A stretch of DNA of 64,000 nt from Conservatibacter flavescens (GTDB taxonomy: Bacteria > Pseudomonadota > Gammaproteobacteria > Enterobacterales > Pasteurellaceae), in contig NZ_PHHA01000005.1 in assembly GCF_002795425.1 (NCBI RefSeq), positions 54,490 to 118,489 on the forward strand, written 5' to 3'. Below the pieces are notes generated by a model. The model made no database searches. It worked only from the letters and a program-made list of their open reading frames with translations, and was not told the DNA's origin. Below are positions 18,090 to 29,240 of the stretch, piece by piece. Within the stretch, counting starts at the first letter, position 1. The number at the start of each line of letters is the position of its first letter. The translations under genes and the position numbers were made by a program.

Positions 18090-19988
18090 ATGGGAAAAAT
18101 TATTGGTATTGACTTAGGTACAACAAACTCATGTGTTGCTGTAATGGATGGTGATAAACCACGTGTCATTGAAAACGCAGAAGGCGATCGCACCACTCCG
18201 TCAATTATTGCTTACACAAATGATGGCGAAACCCTAGTCGGCCAACCAGCAAAACGTCAAGCCGTAACGAACCCGAAAAATACGTTATTTGCAATTAAAC
18301 GTTTAATCGGTCGTCGTTATGAAGATCAAGAAGTTCAGCGTGATATCGGCATTATGCCATTTGAAATCACTAAAGCGGACAATGGCGATGCGTGGGTGTC
18401 AGTAAAAGGTGACAAATTAGCTCCGCCACAAATTTCTGCAGAAGTGTTGAAGAAAATGAAGAAAACGGCTGAGGATTTCTTGGGCGAAACCGTCACAGAA
18501 GCGGTTATTACTGTGCCAGCATACTTCAACGATGCACAACGCCAAGCAACTAAAGATGCGGGTCGTATCGCTGGTCTTGATGTAAAACGTATTATCAACG
18601 AACCAACCGCTGCAGCATTAGCTTACGGTTTAGACAAAGGCACTGGTAATAATACTATCGCAGTATATGACTTGGGTGGTGGTACATTCGACTTATCAAT
18701 TATTGAAATTGATGAAGTGAGCGGTGAAAAAACCTTTGAAGTATTAGCGACTAACGGAGATACTCACTTAGGTGGTGAAGACTTTGATAACCGTGTAATT
18801 AACTACTTGGTAGATGAGTTCAAAAAAGAACAAGGCGTCGATTTACGTAATGACCCACTTGCAATGCAACGTTTAAAAGAAGCGGGTGAAAAAGCGAAGA
18901 TTGAACTTTCTTCTGCGCAACAAACTGATGTGAATTTGCCATATATTACGGCTGATGCAACGGGGCCAAAACACTTAAACATTAAATTAACTCGTGCAAA
19001 ATTAGAATCATTAGTTGAAGATTTAGTGGCGCGTTCATTAGAACCAGTAAAAGTTGCTTTACAAGATGCTGGCTTAAGTGTGTCTGAAATTGACGATGTG
19101 ATTTTAGTCGGTGGTCAAACTCGTATGCCATTAGTTCAGAAGAAAGTGGCTGAATTCTTTGGTAAAGAAGCGCGTAAAGATGTGAACCCTGACGAAGCTG
19201 TTGCTATTGGTGCTGCGGTACAAGGTGGTGTTTTAGCGGGTGATGTAACCGATGTGTTATTATTAGATGTTACCCCACTTTCTTTGGGTATCGAAACAAT
19301 GGGTGGCGTGATGACAACGTTGATCGAGAAAAATACCACGATCCCAACGAAAAAATCACAGGTTTTCTCGACAGCGGAAGACAACCAAAGTGCAGTAACT
19401 ATCCATGTGTTACAAGGTGAGCGTAAACAAGCTTCATTAAATAAATCATTGGGTCAATTCAACTTAGAGGGCATTAATCCTGCACCACGCGGTATGCCAC
19501 AAATTGAAGTAACCTTTGATATCGATGCAAATGGTATTATTAATGTTTCGGCTAAAGATAAAAATACCGGCAAAGAACAACAAATTAAGATTCAAGCATC
19601 ATCTGGTTTAAGTGATGAAGAAATCGAAAAAATGGTACGTGATGCAGAAGCGAATGCTGAAGCAGACCGTAAATTTGAAGAATTAGTGCAAGCGCGTAAC
19701 CAAGCGGATCACTTAGTTCACTCTACTCGTAAGCAGTTAGAAGAAGTAGGAGATAAATTATCTGCTGAAGATAAAGCGCCTATTGAAGCAGCAGTGAATG
19801 AACTAGAAACCGCTGCGAAAGGCGAAGATAAAGCAGAAATTGATGCCAAAGTTCAAGTATTAATTCAAGTATCTGAAAAGTTAATGCAAGCGGCTCAACC
19901 ACAAGCAGATAACGCTCAACAAGCTCAAAGCGGAAAACCAAATGATGACGTGGTTGATGCTGAGTTTGAAGAAGTAAAAGATAAATAA
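18090..19988 (+). CDS. dnaK: Molecular chaperone DnaK (Hsp70)
   Basis: The main cytosolic Hsp70, which binds exposed hydrophobic peptides under ATP control with DnaJ and GrpE. The 632-residue protein has all three Hsp70 signatures: [14 protein letters not shown] at residues 4-17, the phosphate-2 block [16 protein letters not shown] near 193, and [17 protein letters not shown] near 335. The linker [16 protein letters not shown] starts the substrate domain, and the C-terminus ends in [18 protein letters not shown] upstream supports the start. dnaJ follows after 108 nt, with two hairpins in between that could reduce dnaJ relative to dnaK. Confidence 0.99.
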   Translation: MGKIIGIDLGTTNSCVAVMDGDKPRVIENAEGDRTTPSIIAYTNDGETLVGQPAKRQAVTNPKNTLFAIKRLIGRRYEDQEVQRDIGIMPFEITKADNGDAWVSVKGDKLAPPQISAEVLKKMKKTAEDFLGETVTEAVITVPAYFNDAQRQATKDAGRIAGLDVKRIINEPTAAALAYGLDKGTGNNTIAVYDLGGGTFDLSIIEIDEVSGEKTFEVLATNGDTHLGGEDFDNRVINYLVDEFKKEQGVDLRNDPLAMQRLKEAGEKAKIELSSAQQTDVNLPYITADATGPKHLNIKLTRAKLESLVEDLVARSLEPVKVALQDAGLSVSEIDDVILVGGQTRMPLVQKKVAEFFGKEARKDVNPDEAVAIGAAVQGGVLAGDVTDVLLLDVTPLSLGIETMGGVMTTLIEKNTTIPTKKSQVFSTAEDNQSAVTIHVLQGERKQASLNKSLGQFNLEGINPAPRGMPQIEVTFDIDANGIINVSAKDKNTGKEQQIKIQASSGLSDEEIEKMVRDAEANAEADRKFEELVQARNQADHLVHSTRKQLEEVGDKLSAEDKAPIEAAVNELETAAKGEDKAEIDAKVQVLIQVSEKLMQAAQPQADNAQQAQSGKPNDDVVDAEFEEVKDK

Positions 19989-19997
19989 TCTTGGCTA

Positions 19998-20034
19998 AAG
20001 TGCGGTAAAAATATTGAAAAATTTGACCGCACTT
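19998..20034 (+). terminator. Inverted uptake-sequence pair after dnaK
   Basis: AAGTGCGGT (19998-20006) and ACCGCACTT (20026-20034) form a 9-bp stem with a 19-nt A/T-rich loop. It is a typical dual uptake-sequence hairpin. It may partly stop dnaK transcription before dnaJ. Confidence 0.65.
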
Positions 20035-20040
20035 CATTCT

Positions 20041-20060
20041 AAAGGGCGTTATCGCCCTTT
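20041..20060 (+). terminator. Second hairpin between dnaK and dnaJ
   Basis: AAAGGGCG (20041-20048) pairs with CGCCCTTT (20053-20060) around TTAT. The T-tract is short. Together with the uptake-sequence hairpin just before, it may lower dnaJ expression relative to dnaK. Confidence 0.6.
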
Positions 20061-20096
20061 TGGCGTATTAAATAAATAGAGAATGTTGGAATAATA

Positions 20097-21212
20097 ATGG
20101 CAAAACGTGATTATTATGAAGTGCTAGGGATCTCTCGCAATGCCGATGAAAAGGAAATTAAAAAAGCCTATAAACGTCTTGCGATGAAATATCACCCTGA
20201 CCGCACTAAAGGCGATAAAGAGAGCGAAGAAAAATTCAAAGAAGTCAATGAAGCCTATGAAATTCTAGCCGATAAAGAAAAACGAGCCAATTATGACCAA
20301 TATGGTCATGCCGCCTTTGAACAAGGTGGGGCCGGTGGATTTGGTGGTGGCTTTGGCGGCTTCGGTGGATTTGAAGATATTTTCAGTGAAATGTTCGGTG
20401 GCGGTCGTGGCCGTCAACGTGTGGTGCGAGGCGAAGATCTGCGCTATGATTTAGAGATTAGCCTAGAAGAAGCTGTGCGTGGAACAACTAAAGATATTCA
20501 AATCAATACATTAGCACAATGTGAAAGCTGTCATGGTTCTGGCGCGGAAAAAGATAGCAAGGTAGAAACCTGCCCAACCTGTCATGGTTCTGGTCGTATT
20601 CGTCGCCAACAAGGTTTCTTCATGACAGAACAAGCCTGTCCACACTGTCACGGAAGTGGTAAAAAAATCGAAAAACCATGTCATAGCTGCCATGGCGATG
20701 GACGTGTACACAAAAAGAAAAATTTATCAGTCAAAATTCCACCAGGTGTCGATACTGGCAACCAACTGCGTTTATCAGGTGAAGGCGCGGCAGGAGAAAA
20801 TAACGCCCCTCCAGGCGATTTATATGTTGTGATTCATGTCAAAGATCACCATATTTTTGAACGTGATGGTTCGACTTTATATTGTGAAGTACCAATTAGC
20901 TTCACGATGGCGGCTCTCGGGGGCGAAATTGAAGTACCTACTTTAGATGGTAGAGTTAAACTGAAAATTCCAGAAGGGACACAAACTGGCAAACTATTCC
21001 GCATGCGCGGTAAAGGCGTTCAAGCAAGAAATGGTTATGCGGGCGATTTAATTTGCAAAGTCATTGTGGAAACACCGGTTCATCTCAATAGTGAGCAAAA
21101 AGAATTATTGAGCAAATTAGAAGAAAGTTTGGAAGGACAAAGCAAACAGCGTCCAAAATCCTCTAGCTTCTTTGATGGTGTAAAAAAATTCTTTGATGAT
21201 TTAACAAAATAA
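20097..21212 (+). CDS. dnaJ: Co-chaperone DnaJ (Hsp40)
   Basis: DnaJ delivers substrates to DnaK and stimulates its ATPase. The 371 residues have a J domain (1-70) with HPD at 33-35, a Gly/Phe-rich linker (about 75-103), a zinc domain with four CxxCxGxG repeats (C142/C145, C159/C162, C181/C184, C195/C198), then the two substrate-binding beta domains and the C-terminal dimer region. All family parts are present at normal length. It follows dnaK and is probably read mostly from the dnaK heat-shock promoter. Confidence 0.99.
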   Translation: MAKRDYYEVLGISRNADEKEIKKAYKRLAMKYHPDRTKGDKESEEKFKEVNEAYEILADKEKRANYDQYGHAAFEQGGAGGFGGGFGGFGGFEDIFSEMFGGGRGRQRVVRGEDLRYDLEISLEEAVRGTTKDIQINTLAQCESCHGSGAEKDSKVETCPTCHGSGRIRRQQGFFMTEQACPHCHGSGKKIEKPCHSCHGDGRVHKKKNLSVKIPPGVDTGNQLRLSGEGAAGENNAPPGDLYVVIHVKDHHIFERDGSTLYCEVPISFTMAALGGEIEVPTLDGRVKLKIPEGTQTGKLFRMRGKGVQARNGYAGDLICKVIVETPVHLNSEQKELLSKLEESLEGQSKQRPKSSSFFDGVKKFFDDLTK

Positions 21213-21334
21213 AATTTTTATATTATTCAGTATGGGCGTAAATGCGCTGCCTTAAAAGTTGATAAACTCAACATCAACTTAATTAGATGCAGAACATTTC
21301 ACGCCCTTTTTACTGGGTATAATGGCCAAAACAA

Positions 21335-21375
21335 AAGGATTGATTCCCAACGAAGAATCAATCCTTTATTTTTAA
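21335..21375. terminator. Bidirectional terminator between dnaJ and the adhesin gene
   Basis: AAGGATTGATTC (21335-21346) pairs perfectly with GAATCAATCCTT (21355-21366) around an 8-nt loop. T-rich tracts follow in both directions (TATTTTTAA rightward, TTGTTTTGG leftward). It serves both convergent units. Confidence 0.85.
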
Positions 21376-21426
21376 TCAGCTGCCCATTTTGATAGAAGCA
21401 GCTTAATTTATTATCTAATCTAACAA

Positions 21427-24400
21427 TTAGATTACTGTGATACCATCTTGGATGTAGACAGTGGAAGTGCCGCCCGTCCAAATGTTATAGCTAACGCCAT
21501 CTTCTGTGGTTGAGCCTGTATTGGTGAACGAACCAGTATTTTCTCCTAGCAAGTTCTGAGGACCCAAGTTCACACGATCACCTGCATTACCTTTGATGTG
21601 CAAGTTGTTATTGTTAGCTAGGTTCTCACTGGTTACATTAGTCAGGGTGTTGTTACCAGCCGTTAGGTCAATCACATCCATATTTTTCAATCGTTCCAGA
21701 CTAATAGTTCGATTGCTGTTACCAGTCAGCTCAAGGATGTCTGTGCCAGCACCGCCAACAATTTGCCCCGACGTCATTGCACCAGCCAGTTTTACCGTAT
21801 TGACATCGCTAGCTGTGTCGGTATTGTTGTCGTTACCTAGGCTAGTGCCTGTCTGATACGTATCAAGATACTCATCAGGTCTTACGCCACTACCTAAATC
21901 AATCAGACCGTCAAAGCCACTATTTAGGGTTACTGTGTCGCTGCCGCTGCCAGTATAGATTTTAGCAGCGCTAGAAACAAGGCCACCAACAGTAATCTCA
22001 TCATTGCCTGCTTCGCCATAGATGTTACCATCAAGTCCTCCACTCAGTCTGTATATATCATTACCTTCACCTAGATACACAGAAGCATTGATACCCTGAT
22101 AGCCTTTAACCCATAACACATCATCGCCTTGAGCCAAGTCAACCGTTGTGCGGTTGTTGTTATCATCAGTCAAGCGACCGTTTGCGCCATTGCTGATATA
22201 AAGCAGCGAAGATATATTACCCGCACCAGAGCTCTCTGTACCACTTTGATAATAGCCCAGATAAACCACATCATCATAATTGGTGAGGAACACTGGCGCC
22301 TGACCATTAAATATGACACCCGCTGGGAACTGACCCGCGTTAGTTGGGTTGGTCATAGCCATAATTGCTTCGGTTGGACCAACTTCTAGCGACCAGTCAA
22401 GCGTCAATTGGTTCAATGCTTTTGGATCATTATCAATGATAGTTCCCTGCGCAATGCTAGCACCTGTCGCTGGCGTATAACCGTTAGTTGCAGCAGTAAT
22501 TGTCGCATGTACAGTTTCATCTGGCTCGCCACCAAATGTATCGCTCAGCCCATTAATAGACTCTTCTGTAAACGGATTCACCTTGAATGTCGCAGAAGTC
22601 TGACCCGCAGGGATCGTGATTGTCAACGTATTACCAGAAAGCGTGATATTATCCGTAGTTGATAACACATAATCGCCGTTTGTTGGTTGCGCCTGATTGA
22701 TTGCGCTTGGTACGCTAGCATCATGTACAGTATCATCTTCAGTTTGGCGCAACACGACAGTGACTACTGTATCTGTTGTTGCCACTTTATTTAGCGTGAC
22801 AGTGAAATCCATGGTCTCGTTACCTTTTTCTTGAACCACTGGATTGGTTACAGAGATAGAAACTGTTGGTGGCACGTCTGTTCCTGCATTGACCGGAGTC
22901 GCATCAGCAGTTGCTTTTTGATCGTCAGTACCTTTGGCATTGACAGGCGAGCCGTCTTTCACTGCGTCTTGTGGAATGGTTACCACACCAGTGTCTTTAT
23001 CAACGGTTGCACCAGTGCCATCTGCATCAGTGATTTCCCATTCGCCAGTTGTCGGATTTTTGGTAACCGTTACAGTCTTAGGCTGCTCATCTTCACCTGT
23101 GAAAGTAATGTCTACTTTCTCGTTATCATCACCTGGCTTCACAGTTACAGAGCCGTCGGTATCGCTTGCAGTGATAACTGGTTTGTCAGCTGTGTTTGTT
23201 GCAGGTGGTGTTGGCGTGCTGTCAGTCCCCGCATTGACCGGAGTCGCATCAGCAATTGCACCTTGATCGTCCGTACCTTTAGCGTTGACAGGCGAGCCGT
23301 CTTTTACGTCATCTTGTGGAATAGTTACCACACCAGTGTCTTTATCAACGGTTGCTCCTGTACCACCTGCATCAGTAATTGTCCATTCGCCAGTTGTCGG
23401 ATTTTTGGTAACCGTTACAGTCTTAGGCTGATCATCTTCACCTGTGAAAGTAATGTCTACTTTCTCGTTATCATCACCTGGCTTCACTGCTACCGAACCA
23501 TCAGTCGTGCTTGCAGTGATTTCTGGTTTGTCAGCTGTGTTAGGAGTAGGTGGTGTAGACGCTCCGTCAGTTCCTGCATTTTTCGGATCTGCATCAGCCG
23601 TTGCACCTTGTTCGTCCGTACCTGTCGCGTTCACTTCAGAACCGTCTTTTACTGAATTTTCAGGAATGGTAACAACCCCTGTCGTATGATCAACCGTTGC
23701 ACCACTGTTATCAGGGTCATTGATAACCCATAAATTTGAAGTTGGATCTTTAAAGATAGTAACAGTCTTAGGCTGATCATCCTCACCGATGAACTTAATT
23801 TCTACTGTTTCATTATCAGTACCTGGAGTCACCTTAACAGACCCATCAGTCGTACTCGGCGTAATGATTGGTTTGTCTGCAGTATTCGCAGGTGGTGTAG
23901 GTGTACTGTCAGTACCAGCATTTACCGGAGTCGCCTCTGCGGTATTGTCAACGTCGTCAGTACCCGTCGCAGTCACTGGAGAACCATCTTTCACGTCATC
24001 TTGTGGAATAGTTACCACACCAGTGTCTTTATCAACGGTTGCACCAGTGCCATCTGCATTAGTGATTTCCCATTCGCCAGTTGTCGGATTTTTGGTAACC
24101 GTTACAGTCTTAGGCTGATCGTTTTCATCAGTGAACGTGATGTCTACTTTTTCGTTATCATCACCTGGCTTCACAGTTACAGAGCCGTCAGTATCGCTTG
24201 CAGTGATGACTGGTTTGTCAGCAAACTTGATTGTTGTGTCATCAGAACCTGATACTGATGTGTTATCTGGCTTAGTAGTGATGGTTGCAGTTACGGTTGC
24301 AGGGCCATCAGTCGCTTCTGGCGTCCATGGTACGGTAATTGAACCATTGTCAATATCAGCTTGAGTTAAAGGACGATCTAGTAATACGTTGCCTTTGTCA

Positions 24401-26367
24401 TCAACGATCTTAATGGTATCACCCGCTTCATAACCAGCATCTTTAGGGAAGTCAACAGTAACATTTACCTCACCTTTTGGCATATCATTAGCAGTGATTG
24501 TACCATCACCGCCATCATTAATTGTAACGATTGGCGCTTTTAATGACGGGGTTGGTGTTGGAGTTGGCGTAACTGGTGCCGTAGATGTATCATTAATCGT
24601 CGCTTCATTACCCGCAACACCGCCAACGGTGTATTTCACGGTTTCCGCACCTTCAGTGACCGTATCTGCTTTTACTGGTGTCGTAATAGTAAAGCTCGTT
24701 ACACCGACTGGGACGTTCAATGTACCATCTGCATTGCGCGTTACTCCATCTGAGTAGGTAGTCGCAGTGTCATCAAAATCATCATTATTTGCACTGTCTG
24801 TAGAGCGAAGAACTGGTAAGTTATTCACACCGTTATTATTGGTGAGTTTCACTGTAGTTACGATGTTTTCGCCTTCATTCACGGACGGTGTGGTACTCAC
24901 TCCACCATTCGGATCGACTGCTGCAGGAGCGGTATTAAGGGTATTCGCGCTATCATCAGTTGCTTTTACCTTGCCGTCGTTTGCCGTAGCTTCGACACTA
25001 ATTGGGCCATCTGCTAATTCAGACAAATCCGCAGTTGTTTCATAAGTTCCATCAGACTTAATGGTTGCTGTTTTTTGTACTTCCTTACCATCTTTATCTT
25101 TAATGGTAATGGTTATCACCGTACCTTCTGGTAACTGAGTGCTAGTTCCGTTGATTGGAGCATTACTAACATTGGTTTTATCAATGTTATCGACCAAATC
25201 CACAGTCAACGTGGCAGGATCCATCAAATCTGCAATGCCGTCGCCGTCTTTATCGGTGATTGTGCCTGAGTTTTCGTCAGATTCGTCGCCATCGGTGATG
25301 CCGTCGCCGTCGCTGTCTTCGTCGCCATCAGGCGTGCCATCACCATCGCTGTCTGTATTTTTCGGATCAGTACCGTTGGCTTTTTCGTCTTCATTGTTAA
25401 CGCCGTCATTGTCATCATCAGTATCCAATTCGGTGCCTGGTGGTACTTTTGTTGGATCTGAGTCATGATCAGGTTTACCATCACCATCAAAATCATCATA
25501 ATCAGGCGTGGTGACAGTGGCCGGTGTAGAATCCGGTTTACCATCTTATTTACCCACGACACTCACTTCCTCTCCGTCAGCTAAAGCATCAGGTGTAAAT
25601 GTAACAGTACCCGTCGTTGGATCAATGCTAACACCATCTGGTGTATTATCTAATGTCCAGTTACCATTAGCATCTTTGGTCGCAGTGATAGTATGCTCAA
25701 CACCCTTTTCGTCCTTAAAGGTGATAGTCACTGCGTTATTACCTGCTGCAGGAGTAACTTGCGCACCACCTGTTTGATTACCATTAACTGCGGTCAACTC
25801 GACTGTCGGTTGATTAGCCGCTGTTGCTGGAGTTGGTGTAGGTGTTGGAGTAGGCGTAGGTGCAGGCGTATTATTGTCGCCACCACCACTGCTGCCACCG
25901 GCTAAAAGTGCAGCAGCACCCGCGATTGGAATTAATGCTAATAACCACCATGGGCTAAATACCCATAATCCACTAATTTCATCACCACCTAATGCTTGTG
26001 GAGCAGCATCACCGGCATCTAACATACTCACAGCATCCGGTACTTGACCTGATTCTGGAACATAAGCGTATATTTTGCCGTTTTCGTGCTGACCAACTAA
26101 TAAGTTAGTGACATCTTCTGGTTTCTCAGCTGAACCATAATAGTTTTTGATGATAATATCCGGTAAAGTATCACCATCTTCTAAAATCACTTGGAGATTA
26201 TTGCCATCACGTTTTGCAATAATATTTTGTGGACCTAAGCCTGTACTATTATCTACAAGCTGATAATTAACTTTATCTTGCGCATCAATAATTAATGCTT
26301 GCCCCTTCTGAACTTGATAACTTGCGATTTCAGTTTTCGCATCTAACACTTTTAAAGTTGCACTCAT
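21427..26367 (-). pseudogene. Giant BapA/LapA-type type I-secreted adhesin, interrupted by one in-frame stop
   Basis: One reading frame of 1,647 codons runs from ATG 26367 to 21427 and is broken only by TAA at 25546-25548. Before the stop (273 residues) it encodes a BapA-like prefix: a beta-rich N-terminus, a hydrophobic segment WWLLALIPIAGAAALLAGG (140-158), a TP-repeat linker and one Ig-like domain. After the stop come calcium-binding DxDxDG (thrombospondin type 3-like) repeats, further Ig/cadherin-like domains, four tandem domains of about 115 residues, a Calx-beta-like region, a DNDxY-type beta-helix region and a C-terminus (NLGPQNLL..VYIQDGITVI) typical of LapA/BapA-like type I secretion substrates. 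The downstream part has only a TTG start (25428) without a ribosome-binding site, so it is not a separate gene. As written, the product would lack the secretion signal. A sequencing error or a recent mutation cannot be told apart here. Confidence 0.85.
22880..24240 (-). repeat. Four tandem Ig-like domain repeats of about 345 bp in the adhesin
   Basis: The block beginning GCATT... recurs at 22886, 23231, 23576 and 23918, that is at spacings of 345, 345 and 342 bp (115, 115 and 114 residues). The encoded unit contains TVTKNPTTGEWEITDADG and DKDTGVVTIPQDDVKDG. Units 1, 2 and 4 are close at DNA level; unit 3 is more divergent. Such repeats can change number by recombination. Confidence 0.85.
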
Positions 26368-26403
26368 TCTCTTTTTCCTATGTATCTTAAATTAACGAAC
26401 AAA

Positions 26404-27285
26404 TTATTTACCATAAAGTGTAATTTCTACACGGCGGTTTGGTAAATTACATTCTGTCTTGGCCGCGACATTATGTGGATGTAATGCTTCGCAGTTTGAA
26501 ACCACTAATTCTCTTTTACCTAAACCAACAGCCTTAATCGGCAGTGTCACACCTTCTTGTTCAAGCGCATGTTTTACAGTTTCAGCACGCTTTTGTGACA
26601 ATACTTGGTTATAAGCATCAGAGGCGACCGGATCCGTATGCCCACTAACTGTGATGCTACCGAGTTTACTTTTATCCATCGCATTAACTCTCTGTGCAAA
26701 CTCTGCGATTTCAGCACGACCTTGTGGCAAAATATCGTTATAATCCGATTTATTAATCGCAAACAAGGCGTTAGCTGAAAGAGACTCGCTTTCTAACACC
26801 GGTGTACCACAATTTTCTGCCGGTTTTACGCGGGATAAATTTTGTGTTGCGGTAGCTAAACCGGCAATCTCTTGCTCTGCAATCGCCGGTTCTACACGAG
26901 TGAGCATGGTTTTACCTGTATTATCTTGCGCAACCTTGATATAGGTAATTTGTTTTGCAGGTAATGTAAATTTAGCCCCCCCATGACGTTGGCCAAATTC
27001 AGTATTTGAAACAAAGGAAGAACTAAATTGATGTCTATCTGCACATAAGGTAACAGGACTAATTGAACTAGGGAAAAGGGCGGCATGATAATCGCCATCA
27101 ACAAAGATTTCGACATTTGGCCCAGCCACATCGCCTTGACGATAAAATACGGTAAGTGCCTGATTGTCTTTTAATGTGTTTACGTTAACAGATGATGACG
27201 CAAAATTGGTCCAATGTTCATGAGTTCCCGTTGTACAAGCAGCTAGACCTAATACTAACGATAAGCTCAATAAAGTTTTTTTCAT
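26404..27285 (-). CDS. OmpA-domain lipoprotein encoded upstream of the giant adhesin
   Basis: A 293-residue outer-membrane lipoprotein (lipobox LAAC, C17). The N-terminal part (about 25-130) is beta-rich and not recognised by me; it contains VEIFVDGDYHAALFPSSISPVTLC. The C-terminal part (about 170-293) is an OmpA-like peptidoglycan-binding domain with GHTDPVASDAYNQVLSQKRAETV, which holds the conserved Asp and Arg for diaminopimelate binding, and ends in LPNRRVEITLYGK. It lies 36 nt before the adhesin start on the same strand, so the two are probably one operon. I infer that it anchors or helps display the adhesin at the cell surface. It remains intact although the adhesin is broken. Confidence 0.85.
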   Translation of the reverse strand: MKKTLLSLSLVLGLAACTTGTHEHWTNFASSSVNVNTLKDNQALTVFYRQGDVAGPNVEIFVDGDYHAALFPSSISPVTLCADRHQFSSSFVSNTEFGQRHGGAKFTLPAKQITYIKVAQDNTGKTMLTRVEPAIAEQEIAGLATATQNLSRVKPAENCGTPVLESESLSANALFAINKSDYNDILPQGRAEIAEFAQRVNAMDKSKLGSITVSGHTDPVASDAYNQVLSQKRAETVKHALEQEGVTLPIKAVGLGKRELVVSNCEALHPHNVAAKTECNLPNRRVEITLYGK

Positions 27286-27791
27286 AAATCAGCTCTCCTG
27301 ACATAAAGCTTAACTAAGAATGATTCATAAAACGATTTGATTTAACTGCCACTCCTTGTACAACCATCAAACAGCTTTACAAAATAATGCATTAGCTATT
27401 TATCCATAGCTAAAGTTGCATTTTGATAGGCCAATATTTTTACTATAACTGGTCTATCCTGCTGCCTCATTATAACTTAGTACATTTTTTTGCCAACTAT
27501 CAAAAATTTAACATCATGTTAAATTATCTTTTAAAATAAACATATGAAAATTATTGTAAGCAAAGCTTCATTTGGTCATTCAACAACACTTATTTCTCCA
27601 CGCAAAAAAAAAAAGCATTTCAATGACTTAATCACAAGTCAATAACTTAATTTATAATAAAAAAATGAAACAGGAGAGAGAAAAAAAAAAAGATAAAATA
27701 CATAAATGTAAAATAATGAAAATATTTTAACGAAAATGCAATTCAGTAGAAATAAATTGTTAACGAAATGTTAGAACTAGATGAGAAATAT
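27286..27791. other. Long AT-rich non-coding gap upstream of the adhesin operon
   Basis: About 500 nt with no supported gene. It holds the promoter region for the leftward OmpA-lipoprotein/adhesin unit. Two runs of eleven A are seen (27604-27614 and 27681-27691), plus a GAGAGAGA stretch beside the second. The base composition is more AT-rich than most other gaps in the window. No uptake sequence is present. Confidence 0.6.
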
Positions 27792-28679
27792 CTAGCTCAC
27801 TACAGCGTGTAATGCTGTTTGAATTTGAGGATGTTGAAATTGAAAACCGGCTTCTTGCAATCCAGTAGGTAGGATTTTTTGACTATCTAAAACTAATTGC
27901 GCCCGCTCCCCCAATACCCATTTTAATGCAAATGCTGGTACAGTAAAAACAGTAGGACGTTTTAATACTTGCCCTAAAGTGCGGTTAAATTCTTGGTTTT
28001 TTATAGGAGTCGGCGCGACCAAATTAAACGCACCTTGACAGTGATGGTTATGCAACAAAAAAAGCAATCCATTTACCATATCTTCAAGATGAATCCATGC
28101 CCAATATTGCTGCCCATTTCCAATCTTTCCACCTAATCCTAAACGATAAAGAGGTAATATTTTTTGCATCGCGCCTCCCAAATGGGACAGAACAATACCT
28201 GTACGCGACACACAAACACGGGTATTCGCAGCAAAAGCAGCCTGTTCCCATTGTAAACAAAGCTGCGCAGGAAATTGAGAACCTGCTGGATGCGTTTCAT
28301 GGATTTCTTGTTCTCCGCAGTCTCCATAATATCCGGTTGCAGAACCTGAAATAAAAGTATGAGGGGGATGGCTACTCTGATTAATCAACGTTGTGAGTGT
28401 TTTGGTTATCTGTAAACGGCTTTGAATGAGTTTCTGTTTTTGCTCTACGCTCCATGCATGATCAAAAATAGGCTCTCCTGCCAAATTAATTACCGCATCA
28501 AATTCATTGAAATCTGTTAACATCTCTAAGGAAGGAATAATATTCACTGCAAACGGTAAACGTTCCCTTGCTTTTTCAGGAAAGCGACTTAACACAGTAA
28601 CCTCATGTGATTGTGCTAACAATGCTTGTGTTAATGCCGAACCGATTAGCCCTGTTGCACCGGTGATAAAAATCTTCAT
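27792..28679 (-). CDS. yfcH: YfcH family NAD(P)-dependent epimerase/dehydratase-like protein
   Basis: From ATG 28679 (AGGAGG upstream, so this is preferred over a longer reading) the protein has 295 residues. It has an extended SDR Rossmann fold: MKIFITGATGLIGSALTQALL with the GxxGxxG loop, the INLAGEPIFDHAWS block that marks the TIGR01777/YfcH family, and SGSATGYYGD carrying the active-site tyrosine region. The C-terminus has the DUF1731-type extension (FALKWVLGERAQLVLDSQKILPTGLQEAGF). The substrate is unknown. It lies 48 nt after argR on the same strand. Confidence 0.93.
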   Translation of the reverse strand: MKIFITGATGLIGSALTQALLAQSHEVTVLSRFPEKARERLPFAVNIIPSLEMLTDFNEFDAVINLAGEPIFDHAWSVEQKQKLIQSRLQITKTLTTLINQSSHPPHTFISGSATGYYGDCGEQEIHETHPAGSQFPAQLCLQWEQAAFAANTRVCVSRTGIVLSHLGGAMQKILPLYRLGLGGKIGNGQQYWAWIHLEDMVNGLLFLLHNHHCQGAFNLVAPTPIKNQEFNRTLGQVLKRPTVFTVPAFALKWVLGERAQLVLDSQKILPTGLQEAGFQFQHPQIQTALHAVVS

Positions 28680-28727
28680 CGCTCCTCCTGTCGCCACATT
28701 GAAATCTACTATTCGAAATAAAAAATC

Positions 28728-29186
28728 TTATAATGATGTTTCAAAGAGTTGCTGAATATTTTTCATCAGCTGCTCTATTTCTACTCCTTTGGTTGGGGTG
28801 ATAAAAATTGTATCATCTCCTGCTATTGTACCTAAAATACCATCACTTTTACCCAACGAATCCAGCAAACGAGCGATTAACTGTGCAGCGCCCGGACTCG
28901 TTCGAATCACAATCAACATGGCATTATGATCAATATCCAGTACCAAATTTTTTACAGGGCTAGCGGTATTCGGCACACTGAACTCATTAGGCAAACAATA
29001 AACCATTTCCATACGTGTATTACGTGTACGCACCGCCCCAAATTTACTCAGCATACGTGAAACTTTTGATTGATTAACTTGAGTAAATCCTAATTCTTGC
29101 AAAGCCGTGACGATTTCACTTTGGGAACCAAATCGTTCTTGCGCAAGTAATTCCTTAAATGCACTATATAAATTATCTGGTGTCAT
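28728..29186 (-). CDS. argR: Arginine repressor ArgR
   Basis: ArgR is a hexameric arginine-dependent repressor of arginine synthesis and an accessory factor in site-specific recombination. From ATG 29186 (AAGGAT upstream) the protein is 152 residues: an N-terminal winged helix ([38 protein letters not shown]) and a C-terminal arginine-binding domain with [36 protein letters not shown] longer in-frame start at 29231 lacks a ribosome-binding site. It is divergent from mdh, the usual gammaproteobacterial arrangement. A likely ARG box precedes it. Confidence 0.97.
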   Translation of the reverse strand: MTPDNLYSAFKELLAQERFGSQSEIVTALQELGFTQVNQSKVSRMLSKFGAVRTRNTRMEMVYCLPNEFSVPNTASPVKNLVLDIDHNAMLIVIRTSPGAAQLIARLLDSLGKSDGILGTIAGDDTIFITPTKGVEIEQLMKNIQQLFETSL

Positions 29187-29226
29187 AGTATCCTTGAGTT
29201 TACCTTTATTATTTTTGAATAAATTC

Positions 29227-29240
29227 TGCATAAAAATTCA
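29227..29240. promoter_or_regulatory. Probable ARG box upstream of argR
   Basis: TGCATAAAAATTCA matches the ARG-box core TGAATWWWWATTCA at 13 of 14 positions. A second, poorer half-site TGAAT lies at 29216-29220. The position in the argR-mdh gap fits ArgR autoregulation. Confidence 0.55.

Noticed and set aside
22831..24364. Several rightward open frames opposite the adhesin (for example 22831-23655)
   Set aside because: They follow the repeat period of the adhesin, have no start signals and show no known protein features.
21427..25428. Independent gene for the downstream part of the adhesin, starting at TTG 25428
   Set aside because: There is no ribosome-binding site or export prefix, and 39 codons upstream of the TTG continue the same calcium-repeat sequence back to the TAA.
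25224..25562. Frameshift as the cause of the broken adhesin
   Set aside because: The overlapping leftward frame here is low-complexity shadow sequence. The frames on both sides of the TAA are the same, so no shift is needed.
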